Shown here: piece after piece, positions 1 to 7,177 of the stretch
Layout of the letters: the number at the start of each line of letters is the position of its first letter
Numbering within the stretch: position 1 is the stretch's first letter
Assembly: GCF_003991135.1 (NCBI RefSeq)
Contig: NZ_CP016379.1
Span: 1,178,001 to 1,242,000, forward strand
Reading direction: 5' to 3'
From: Anoxybacter fermentans
Lineage (GTDB): Bacteria > Bacillota > Halanaerobiia > DY22613
DNA: 64,000 bases
Position numbers and translations under genes: made by a program
The notes under the pieces: model-generated
Database searches by the model: none
What the model was told of the DNA's origin: nothing
The model's input: only the letters and a program-made list of their open reading frames with translations

Positions 1-74
1 AAATCAGGATGTTCTGTCCAATACCTATCTTCTGGATCGAAATTACCTTGTGGATTAAGAAATGCGATTCTCAT
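1..74 (-). CDS. Sucrose-phosphate synthase-like glycosyltransferase, N-terminus only
   Basis: Only the first 24 codons lie in the window; the gene runs off the left edge. The start is ATG at 74, preceded by a GGAG-type ribosome binding site near 83-92. The visible protein begins MRIAFLNPQGNFDPED and continues to WTEHPDF, which closely resembles the N-terminus of the sucrose-phosphate synthase of Halothermothrix orenii and related GT4 glycosyltransferases that join UDP-glucose to a sugar phosphate. It is the last visible gene of a sugar operon, 26 bp after the MalG-like permease gene, which fits a role in sucrose metabolism. The exact sugar specificity cannot be read from this fragment. Confidence 0.75.
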   Translation of the reverse strand, partial: MRIAFLNPQGNFDPEDRYWTEHPD

Positions 75-100
75 TTTATCACTCCAACTCCCTTTTTATA

Positions 101-970
101 TTAGCCTTTAACAGCACCAGCAGTTAATCCAGCAACAATCCGTTTCTGGAAGATGAGAACCAATACAACCAGAGGAATCGTAACTATTACCGCTGCAGCC
201 ATAATTTCCCCAAAAGGTATTTGACGTGAAACCTCACCAGTAAAGAGAGCGATAGCAACCGGTACAGTTCGAGCAGTCGGTTCAATTGAAGTAAATGTTA
301 AAGCAAACAGATACTCATTCCAGGCTGCAATGAAGGATAACAATCCTGTTGTTACCAATGCAGGAGCTGTCAAAGGAAGTAAAATTTTGTAAAAAGTCTG
401 AAATGGTGTCGCACCATCCACCTGTGCAGATTGTAAAAGCTCATTTGGTAAACTTTTAAAGAAAGAGGTCATAACCCATGTTGTAAATGGCAAGGTAAAA
501 AGCATATATGATAATATCATACTTGGAATAGCTTTAATTCCTAAATGGTTAATAACTGCATATAAACCTGACAATACTGTTACCTGTGGGAACATTGTCA
601 TAGCCAATATTAAATAAAGTGAGAGTGTTTTACCCTTAAATCGCAGCTTACCGAGAGCAAATGCAGAAACTGAACCAACAGCTAGTGCCAATAAAGTTGT
701 TAACATGGAAACAATCGCACTATTGATCAGCCCACGAACAAATTTATCATTACTAAAAACCGCTCTATAATTCTGCAGTGTAGGAGCAAACTTATAAGTC
801 TCCGGATCTCTAGGAACAAAAGTTGCAGGTGTCATCTGCAACTGAGCTTCTGATTTTAGTGATGAGTTAATTGCCCAATAGAAAGGGAATACCAGATAAA
901 TGAAAATAATTATTACAAGAAGCCAGAATAATCCTTTCTTTATTACTTCAATTAATCCTTTATTTCTCAT
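101..970 (-). CDS. Carbohydrate ABC transporter permease, MalG type
   Basis: This 289-residue integral membrane protein is one of two permease subunits of a sugar importer. It has a hydrophobic N-terminal segment at about residues 14-35 and several further membrane spans. The conserved EAA loop that docks with the ATPase is visible near residues 180-205 (AQVDGATPFQTFYKILLPL). Its start overlaps the end of the MalF-like gene by 4 bp, so the two are translationally coupled. No ATPase gene is present in the visible operon, so the importer probably borrows a shared MsmK/MalK-type ATPase encoded elsewhere, as is common in Firmicutes. Substrate is inferred from the neighbours to be sucrose or a related sugar. 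Confidence 0.93.
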   Translation of the reverse strand: MRNKGLIEVIKKGLFWLLVIIIFIYLVFPFYWAINSSLKSEAQLQMTPATFVPRDPETYKFAPTLQNYRAVFSNDKFVRGLINSAIVSMLTTLLALAVGSVSAFALGKLRFKGKTLSLYLILAMTMFPQVTVLSGLYAVINHLGIKAIPSMILSYMLFTLPFTTWVMTSFFKSLPNELLQSAQVDGATPFQTFYKILLPLTAPALVTTGLLSFIAAWNEYLFALTFTSIEPTARTVPVAIALFTGEVSRQIPFGEIMAAAVIVTIPLVVLVLIFQKRIVAGLTAGAVKG

Positions 971-2076
971 TCTGTATCAACTCCCAGTAATTTCATATAA
1001 AGAACAGCAAAACCAAATATAATGATAAAGATGATTACACCAATTGCAGAAGCTAATCCCATAGCCCGATTACCAATCAATTGATAGTAATTATAGCTGG
1101 CCATTGAATAGGTTTTCTGGGCCAAAAGAACCTGGAAAATATCGAATACCCGCAAAGCATCCAGAGTACGAAAAACCAAAGCAACAGCTAATGATGGTTT
1201 TAATAGAGGCAATGTAATACTGAAGAATTGACGTATTGGACTTGCTCCATCAACTTTTGCTGCTTCATAAATACTTTTTGGTATAAGTTGTAAACCTGCC
1301 AGAATTAATAAAGCCATAAAGGGAGTTGTTTTCCATACATCTACGATAATCAAAGTCGGTAAAGCTATAGATTTATTACTCAAAAAAACCATATTTCCAT
1401 CACCAATACCCAGCTTTTCAAAGATCATATTAAAAAAACCAATCCGACTGGGTGCCAGCATAAACTCCCATATTCGGGCTGAAACTACTGTTATTACTGC
1501 CCATGGAACCAACATGGTTGCACGCATTATTCCGCGTCCTTTAAAATTACTGTTCATTACTAATGCGATTCCCAAACCAAGAATTGTCTCCGCTAAAACA
1601 GAAATTACCGTAAAACTAATTGTATTCCATATTGCTTGGATAAAATCCCTATCCGTTGCACCAATCACATATCGTTTACCAAATAAACTAAATTGAGTTA
1701 ATTCACGGTATCTTATTGGCTTACGGGGCAGTACCCTGATTGCACGTTCATAAAGTTTTTCACCAGTTCTTGGATCAATTTTCTGTTTACCCGTCTTTTC
1801 ATCAATAATAGGTGGTAATTCTTTAATCGTTATACTTAGCAATCTTTTATAATTATCAAAACCAATAAAATGAGTTTTTTCTCCACTAGCAAAAGTTTTA
1901 TCCGTAAAACTGGTATAAAAAACCTGTCCTAAGGGATAAAATGCGATAAGTGCTAAAATTATAAAAGTAGGTAAAAGTAAAGTATATGCCAGGCGTTGTT
2001 CACGTCTAGCGAGTTCTGAAGTATTACTATTGGTCTGCTTTGGTCTGCCCCCTTTTATCTTTAACTTTGAAAACAT
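967..2076 (-). CDS. Carbohydrate ABC transporter permease, MalF type
   Basis: This 369-residue membrane protein is the partner of the MalG-like permease. The first membrane span lies at about residues 30-55. A long extracytoplasmic stretch follows (about 57-150, rich in charged residues and prolines) before the permease core, which makes it longer than a typical 290-310 residue MalF-like subunit. The EAA loop is visible near residues 263-288 (YEAAKVDGASPIRQFF). It follows the solute-binding protein gene after an 86-bp gap that contains a strong hairpin, so it is probably expressed at a lower level than the binding protein. Confidence 0.92.
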   Translation of the reverse strand: MFSKLKIKGGRPKQTNSNTSELARREQRLAYTLLLPTFIILALIAFYPLGQVFYTSFTDKTFASGEKTHFIGFDNYKRLLSITIKELPPIIDEKTGKQKIDPRTGEKLYERAIRVLPRKPIRYRELTQFSLFGKRYVIGATDRDFIQAIWNTISFTVISVLAETILGLGIALVMNSNFKGRGIMRATMLVPWAVITVVSARIWEFMLAPSRIGFFNMIFEKLGIGDGNMVFLSNKSIALPTLIIVDVWKTTPFMALLILAGLQLIPKSIYEAAKVDGASPIRQFFSITLPLLKPSLAVALVFRTLDALRVFDIFQVLLAQKTYSMASYNYYQLIGNRAMGLASAIGVIIFIIIFGFAVLYMKLLGVDTE

Positions 2077-2115
2077 ACATCTTCCTCCTTCAGGTCAAAT
2101 GATCCATTCAAAAGC

Positions 2116-2146
2116 CCGGGTTGGGAATAAACCTTTCCCAACCCGG
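2116..2146 (-). terminator. Intergenic hairpin between binding-protein and permease genes
   Basis: A 12-bp perfect stem (CCGGGTTGGGAA at 2116-2127 with its complement at 2135-2146) encloses a 7-base loop. It is located after the solute-binding protein stop codon and before the MalF start. There is no long U tract on the transcribed strand, so it is more likely a partial terminator or a 3'-end stabiliser of the binding-protein message than a full stop. This arrangement is common in ABC sugar operons, where the binding protein is needed in excess. Confidence 0.65.
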
Positions 2147-2162
2147 CTAAAATGTAAATATG

Positions 2163-3452
2163 TTATGGTTGACCAATTTCAAAACCAGTAAGGTCTTGTA
2201 GATCAAGTTCTAATTCTTCGATTGCAGTTTGAGCATCCTTTTCACCTGTCAGAACTGAATGAACTGCTCTAAAGAAGAGAGTTGATACTTCATTATATTT
2301 TGGAGCAGTTGCAGTTGATGGACGAGCTACAGCATTAATGAATACATCATACAGTCTGCCAAAGAATGGATTTGCTTTTAGTACTTCTGGGTCTTTATAC
2401 AGATCCTTAATAGTTGGATTCAAAGAACCTTTAATAGCACGAATCTTTTGCTCTTCATAAGAAGCCAGGAATAAAGCTACATCTGCAGCAATTTCAGGAT
2501 GCTTACTGTACTTACTAACAGCTAACTGCCATCCACCAAGAGTTGCTGCACCCTTACCACTCTTACCAGCAGGCAGTGGAGCTACATCAAAGAGACCTTT
2601 AATCGCACTATCCTCTGCATTACCCAGACTGTAAGCATAAGGCCAGTTACGCATAAATGCAGCATTACCAGCCTGCCAGATCGCGCGGGCATCTTCTTCA
2701 CTCATACCAATTACACCTGGAGGAGAAATAGTTCCTACCCAGCTCGCAGCACGTTCAAGCATTTCAATTGCGTTAGGATTATTGATAGTGATCTTCTTAT
2801 CAGGACTGATGATAGAACCTCCACCGTTGGATGCAATCCACTCGAGAGCATCACAGGTTAAACCCTCATAAGCATTTCCTTGCCATACAAAGCCCCAGAA
2901 ATCAGGATTACCAGCTTTACGTTCGCCTTCCTGAATAATTCTGGCAGCTTTTTCTAATTCATCCCAGGTCTTTGGAACATCCAGACCATATTTCTCTAAT
3001 AAATCTTTCCGGTAATAGAGCAAACCTGCATCCGTAAACCATGGAATAGCAACCAATCGACCATCAACAGTATTATTTTCAATCAGAGCAGGGAAATGTT
3101 GATCAACGACTTCTTTAGCACCATACTCATAAAGGTCAACAAAGTGTTCTGCCAGATCGCCAGGCCAAATTACATCAATTTGATAAACATCTACTTCAGA
3201 ACTCTTTGCTTCAAAGAACTGAAGATACAACCCCAGTCGATCTGTAGCCAGATCAGGAGTAACTAAAACTTTAACCTCAACATCTGGGTGGAGTTCCATG
3301 TAACGCTGAGCAGCTTCAACACTTAACTGATACTCCTGTCCAACAGCTCCGGTGGCGATTGTAATGACAACCTTTTCATTCTCAGCCAGAGCTGTTCCCA
3401 TTACACCAAATGCCAAAGCCAATACCAACAACAACACTAACCCTCGTTTCAT
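2163..3452 (-). CDS. Extracellular sugar-binding protein of ABC transporter (family 1)
   Basis: This 429-residue protein captures the sugar outside the cytoplasmic membrane and delivers it to the two permeases encoded downstream. The N-terminus is a classical signal peptide with a positively charged start, a leucine-rich core and an ALA-type signal peptidase I site near residue 23. There is no lipobox cysteine. In most Gram-positive bacteria such proteins are lipoproteins, so a soluble form fits a cell with a periplasm. The body has family 1 solute-binding features, including aromatic-rich segments around residues 130-150 and a YEGLTCDALEWI segment. A GGAGG ribosome site precedes the ATG at 3452. 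Confidence 0.92.
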   Translation of the reverse strand: MKRGLVLLLVLALAFGVMGTALAENEKVVITIATGAVGQEYQLSVEAAQRYMELHPDVEVKVLVTPDLATDRLGLYLQFFEAKSSEVDVYQIDVIWPGDLAEHFVDLYEYGAKEVVDQHFPALIENNTVDGRLVAIPWFTDAGLLYYRKDLLEKYGLDVPKTWDELEKAARIIQEGERKAGNPDFWGFVWQGNAYEGLTCDALEWIASNGGGSIISPDKKITINNPNAIEMLERAASWVGTISPPGVIGMSEEDARAIWQAGNAAFMRNWPYAYSLGNAEDSAIKGLFDVAPLPAGKSGKGAATLGGWQLAVSKYSKHPEIAADVALFLASYEEQKIRAIKGSLNPTIKDLYKDPEVLKANPFFGRLYDVFINAVARPSTATAPKYNEVSTLFFRAVHSVLTGEKDAQTAIEELELDLQDLTGFEIGQP

Positions 3453-3513
3453 ATAACTCCTCCTTTTGAATTTATTTTATTTTTATAAGAAAAATTTTAA
3501 ATCTTCTTAATAA

Positions 3514-4446
3514 TTATTCGTTAATTAGCTCATATATCGGAGGCAGTGGCGCAATGGCTCCCATATGTTGTACTGTTATTGATGCGGTTTTTAATCCGAT
3601 ATTAACAGCCTCCATTAGAGATTTTTCTAAAAGTAAACCACCGTATAATCCAGACCAGAAAGAATCTCCTGCTCCAGTGACATCTAATACCTCCACTGGT
3701 CTACTCTCCAGTTTAACTAACTTTTTACCATCTGAAAAGAGCAGTCCCTCGGCTCCCATAGTTAAAACAACATTTTTTGCTCCTAAATGATGATATCTTT
3801 TAATTCCTTCTTCAGGAGTAATTGACCCCCAAAGCCTTGTCATATCATCTAAAGAAGGTTTTATTATAAAGAAATCACTGATAAATTCTTCAAATATTCG
3901 ACGCCCTTCTTTTGGATTATCCCATAAAGGCTCATGAAAACATGGATCAAAGGTTATAATTTTTCCTTTTTTAAGGGCATATTCTTTCATAACCTTAAGC
4001 GATTCCCGACAAGGTGATTGAGATAAAGCAAATCCAGAAAAATGTACAATCCTAGCACTATCTATCAAAGATCTGGCACTGTCAGTAAATTCTAAATATT
4101 TATCCGCTCCCCGATAGTGAAGAACCTCCGGAGTGGAAGTACTTCTAGTAACAAAGATAATTGTTGTCTTATGTTTTTCATCCCTCTGTATCCCAGTGGT
4201 ATTAACTTTCTTTTCTTTGAGAACTCTTTGAATTAAATCACCAAATGCATCATTACCAATTCTACTAATTAAAGCAGAACTAAATCCTAATCGGGATACA
4301 TTAATAGCAATGTTAGCTGGCGAACCTCCAACATAACGTTGATAGGTAATTGATTTATCAACCGAATCAACCATAGCAGTAGTTATAAAGTCCATTACAG
4401 TTTCACCAATTGTTAATAAATCAATTCTGTCTTTTTCTCTCATCAT
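3514..4446 (-). CDS. PfkB-family carbohydrate kinase (fructokinase-like)
   Basis: This 310-residue cytoplasmic kinase phosphorylates a sugar with ATP. The N-terminal PfkB signature GGSPANIAINVSRLG (about residues 40-54) and the C-terminal signature with the catalytic Asp, DVTGAGDSFWSG (about residues 260-271), are both intact. Length is normal for ribokinase/fructokinase enzymes. It lies 61 bp downstream of the regulator gene, with a candidate operator in between, and 61 bp upstream of the binding protein gene. With a sucrose-phosphate synthase-like gene in the same operon, fructokinase is the best guess. A kinase for a deoxygluconate or another ketose is possible. Confidence 0.88.
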   Translation of the reverse strand: MMREKDRIDLLTIGETVMDFITTAMVDSVDKSITYQRYVGGSPANIAINVSRLGFSSALISRIGNDAFGDLIQRVLKEKKVNTTGIQRDEKHKTTIIFVTRSTSTPEVLHYRGADKYLEFTDSARSLIDSARIVHFSGFALSQSPCRESLKVMKEYALKKGKIITFDPCFHEPLWDNPKEGRRIFEEFISDFFIIKPSLDDMTRLWGSITPEEGIKRYHHLGAKNVVLTMGAEGLLFSDGKKLVKLESRPVEVLDVTGAGDSFWSGLYGGLLLEKSLMEAVNIGLKTASITVQHMGAIAPLPPIYELINE

Positions 4447-4472
4447 TTATCATCCTTTTCTATACTGAAGAA

Positions 4473-4494
4473 TGTATGAAATGGATTACATTCA
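4473..4494. promoter_or_regulatory. Candidate LacI-family operator upstream of the kinase gene
   Basis: A 22-bp imperfect palindrome with half-sites TGTATGAAAT and TTACATTCA sits just upstream of the PfkB start. Its central 14 bp (TGAAATGGATTACA) fits the usual LacI-family operator pattern, TGAAA, four bases, TTTCA. A nearly identical site lies at 5711-5732, directly in front of the regulator gene. The outer TGTA and TTCA repeat the half-site, so each arm seems to carry two copies. A second, internal control point for the operon is inferred; no convincing -35/-10 pair was found here. Confidence 0.6.
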
Positions 4495-4507
4495 AGCGAA
4501 AAAATTG

Positions 4508-5686
4508 TTAACGGTATTGAGCAGTAGATTCTCTTACAATCAACTTATGTGGCAAAATAACCTGTAATTCTTTAATGAGTCTCTTTTCTATAATATTTAT
4601 CAAAATTTGTGTTGCTCTTCTACCCATCTCAGTCATAGGTTGGGCAATTGTTGTCAATGTAGGATTATAATAAGATGCTATTTCCAGATTATCAAAACCA
4701 ATGATAGAAAGATCTTCTGGAACCTTATATCCCAGATCTAACGCTCCTCTAATAGCTCCAATGGCTGTCTCATCACTAACAGCAAATATGGCAGTAGGTG
4801 GATCGGGTAAAGTAAGTAACTCTTTTACCAATTTTTCAGCCGTTACAAAAGTAAAATCACCTTCTTTTAAATAGTGATCATTAAAAGGTATATTTGCTTC
4901 ACTAATAGCTTTTATATAACCAGCAATTCGATCCAGTGATGAATTTTCGTCATCAAATGGCCCAGAGATCATAGCAATTTTACGATGCCCCAAAGATATT
5001 AGATATCTGGTTGCATCATACCCACCTTGAACATTATCAATATTAACAAAAGGAATCTTATGATTATTACGTATAGTTCTAGAGATAATTACAGAGGGAA
5101 GAGTAAATTCCTCCAGCCATTTCATCTTTTCATTATCTAAACGATGGCACATAAACAGTACACCTTCAGCTCTTCGCTCCAACAGAGTTTTGAAACTATT
5201 TTTTTCCCTTTCTTCACTATAATTTGTATTCATTAAAACTACATCATATCCAAATTTGTAGGCAACTTCCTCTATACCCTTCAATACTTTAGAATAAAAG
5301 GGATTAGACATATCTGGAAGAATAATGCCTATCAGTTCAGTTTCTTGTTTTCTTAAATATCTAGCAATCATATTGGGCTTATAGTTTAACTTTTCCATAG
5401 CCCAGATAACCTTTTCCCTTGTTTCCGGTTGAACAAGGTCACTTTTGTTTAATACCCTTGAAACGGTAGCCTTAGAAACTCCGGCTAACTTGGCAACCTC
5501 GTCCATTGTTATAGTATTAGAACTCTTTTTTCTACCGGGTTCATAATCCAGATCTTCTATAACTTTTTTTATCCGCTTGGCAGTTTTTGGGGCAACTTTT
5601 TTAGGGTCATTTAAAAATCTGGAAACTGTAGCAGTCGAAACTTCTGCCTTGCGGGCAATATCCTGAATTGTAATTTTTTCTTTCAT
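4508..5686 (-). CDS. LacI-family transcriptional regulator with two tandem HTH domains
   Basis: This 392-residue regulator is about 55 residues longer than a typical LacI protein because the DNA-binding domain is present twice. The first copy spans about residues 4-52 (ITIQDIARKAEVSTATVSRF). The second spans about residues 60-108 (ITMDEVAKLAGVSKATVSRV) and is followed by the usual hinge and by a periplasmic-binding-protein-like effector domain starting at ELIGIILPDMSNPF. The reading frame is open across both copies, so this is a real fusion and not a frameshift. It heads the sugar operon and probably represses it until a sugar or sugar phosphate binds. Candidate operators lie at 5711-5732 and 4473-4494. 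Confidence 0.93.
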   Translation of the reverse strand: MKEKITIQDIARKAEVSTATVSRFLNDPKKVAPKTAKRIKKVIEDLDYEPGRKKSSNTITMDEVAKLAGVSKATVSRVLNKSDLVQPETREKVIWAMEKLNYKPNMIARYLRKQETELIGIILPDMSNPFYSKVLKGIEEVAYKFGYDVVLMNTNYSEEREKNSFKTLLERRAEGVLFMCHRLDNEKMKWLEEFTLPSVIISRTIRNNHKIPFVNIDNVQGGYDATRYLISLGHRKIAMISGPFDDENSSLDRIAGYIKAISEANIPFNDHYLKEGDFTFVTAEKLVKELLTLPDPPTAIFAVSDETAIGAIRGALDLGYKVPEDLSIIGFDNLEIASYYNPTLTTIAQPMTEMGRRATQILINIIEKRLIKELQVILPHKLIVRESTAQYR

Positions 5687-5710
5687 CGGAATTACCTCTT
5701 TAACAACTTA

Positions 5711-5732
5711 TGTATGTAACGGATTTCATTCA
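5711..5732. promoter_or_regulatory. Candidate LacI-family operator at the regulator gene promoter
   Basis: A 22-bp imperfect palindrome (half-sites TGTATGTAAC and TTTCATTCA) shares 18 of 22 positions with the site at 4473-4494. It begins 7 bp downstream of the -10 box of the promoter at 5740-5768, so it covers the transcription start. A repressor bound here would block initiation, giving autoregulation of the sugar operon. Confidence 0.65.
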
Positions 5733-5739
5733 TATTTTT

Positions 5740-5768
5740 ATGATACATCTTTTTTCGAAATATGTCAA
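5740..5768 (-). promoter_or_regulatory. Sigma-A-type promoter of the sugar operon
   Basis: On the minus strand a perfect -35 box TTGACA (5763-5768) is separated by 17 bases from TATCAT (5740-5745). The start codon of the regulator lies about 55 bases downstream, and the candidate operator overlaps the expected start site. This is the strongest promoter seen in front of the operon. Confidence 0.75.
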
Positions 5769-5844
5769 GTGTTTTTTTAATTTTACGATTTTTTATTTGA
5801 TTTTAAATTAAAAAAAAAAACCTCTGTGACAAGGGAAATTATCA

Positions 5845-6522
5845 TTAAAAACCAAAATTCAGATTCAAAAGTAAGGATAGTCCGTGCATCTGTTCTAAAG
5901 GCTGCTCACCAGGTATAACCTGTGTACCTAATTTCCAATTAAAAAGATGTGAATAATAATAACCTACTTTAAACTCCAGATCTACATATCGTTTAAGAGA
6001 ATAGTAAAACCCAATTTGAGGTTTTATCATGATAAAAGGTGCTTTAAGCACAGTTTGATTAGGAGAAGTAATTCCTTCTTCAAAATTAGAGACTGTATCA
6101 TGAACCAGTTCAAGTTTCAATCTTCCCAATGATGTTGACCCACCTAAACTTACTGCTACAGTATCTGTCAGTGGAAAGATTTGTTCTAACCATACCCCTC
6201 CATGACCTATAGATAAACAGGCATATTTACCATTATCGGCTATAGAAGAGACTGAACCACCAGCACCAAAATTACTGTAACGAAGATTATTCTGAGTCTG
6301 AGAGAAAAACCCACCTCCATATGTCCACAATCGACTATCGAGAGGAGCAAAACCGTTCTTTTTAAGAAGAGTATTTAATTCGATCATCTCAACCTCAAAA
6401 AACTCAATCATAACTCCCCCGCCACCATAATGGAGTAAAATATTCTCATCAAGCTCATTAGCAGAGGTGGGCAATATTAGAAGAAAAAGAAAGAAAAATG
6501 TAATCAGTACAATTTTCTTCAT
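5845..6522 (-). CDS. Exported beta-rich protein, possible small outer-membrane barrel
   Basis: I do not recognise a named family for this 225-residue protein. It has a signal peptide (hydrophobic residues 4-20, cleavage near SANE) followed by alternating polar and hydrophobic strands rich in Gly, Tyr and Phe. The last strand ends LLLNLNFGF, and a terminal phenylalanine is the classic sorting signal of outer-membrane barrels. This suggests export to an outer membrane, which fits a diderm Firmicute. It starts only 3 bp after the nth stop codon with a strong GGAGG site, so it is probably cotranscribed with nth and polX, although a functional link is not obvious. Confidence 0.6.
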   Translation of the reverse strand: MKKIVLITFFFLFLLILPTSANELDENILLHYGGGGVMIEFFEVEMIELNTLLKKNGFAPLDSRLWTYGGGFFSQTQNNLRYSNFGAGGSVSSIADNGKYACLSIGHGGVWLEQIFPLTDTVAVSLGGSTSLGRLKLELVHDTVSNFEEGITSPNQTVLKAPFIMIKPQIGFYYSLKRYVDLEFKVGYYYSHLFNWKLGTQVIPGEQPLEQMHGLSLLLNLNFGF

Positions 6523-6525
6523 AGC

Positions 6526-7176
6526 CTACTCCTCCTTAATTGAAGGATATTCGCAGATTTCAACAAGTCCGCAGCTATCACATTTGGGATTACGGGCCTT
6601 ACAGATAGTACGACCATGATAAATCATCTGGTGTCCAAATTTGGTCCACCTTTCTGTTGGAATGATTTTCATCAGGTCAAATTCAATCTTTTCAGGATTC
6701 TCTTCACGGGTCAAACCCAGCCTTCTTGAGAGCCGTTTGACATGAGTATCGACTACAATTCGTGGAATGTTAAAGGCATCCCCCAATACCACATTGGCAG
6801 TTTTCCGTCCCACTCCTGCCAGAGATGTCAGTTCTTCTAAAGTTTGTGGGACTTCTCCTCCGTATTTTTTAACCAGATCTCTGCAGCAACTAATTATATT
6901 TTTTGTTTTATTTCTATAAAAACCTGTTGATCGGATCGCTTCCTGTAATTCTTTTGGATCTGCATTGGCAAAAGCAAAAGCATCGGGATATTTTTTAAAT
7001 AAATCTTTAGTAACCACATTTACTCTTTTATCAGTACACTGAGCAGAAAGAATGGTAGCTATAAGGAGCTGAAAAGGATTTTTAAAATTTAAAGAGCAAA
7101 CAGCTTCAGGGTATTTTTCTTCCAGATAGATAAGAATTTTTTCAACCTTTTCCTTCAATTTCTTTTCTGCAGCCAA
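6526..7176 (-). CDS. nth: Endonuclease III, DNA glycosylase/AP lyase
   Basis: This 216-residue base-excision repair enzyme removes oxidised pyrimidines and cuts the abasic strand. The catalytic lysine segment SAQCTDKRVN is at about residues 45-54. The helix-hairpin-helix LAGVGRKTANVVL lies near 118-130 and the catalytic Asp is in VDTHVKRLSRRLG. The C-terminus carries the [4Fe-4S] pattern C-x6-C-x2-C-x5-C (about residues 192-208). The best start is TTG at 7176, which is 8 bases after an AGGAG site; no ATG fits better. It begins 1 bp after the polX stop codon, so the two repair genes form an operon. Confidence 0.95.
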   Translation of the reverse strand: MAAEKKLKEKVEKILIYLEEKYPEAVCSLNFKNPFQLLIATILSAQCTDKRVNVVTKDLFKKYPDAFAFANADPKELQEAIRSTGFYRNKTKNIISCCRDLVKKYGGEVPQTLEELTSLAGVGRKTANVVLGDAFNIPRIVVDTHVKRLSRRLGLTREENPEKIEFDLMKIIPTERWTKFGHQMIYHGRTICKARNPKCDSCGLVEICEYPSIKEE

Positions 7177-7177
7177 A

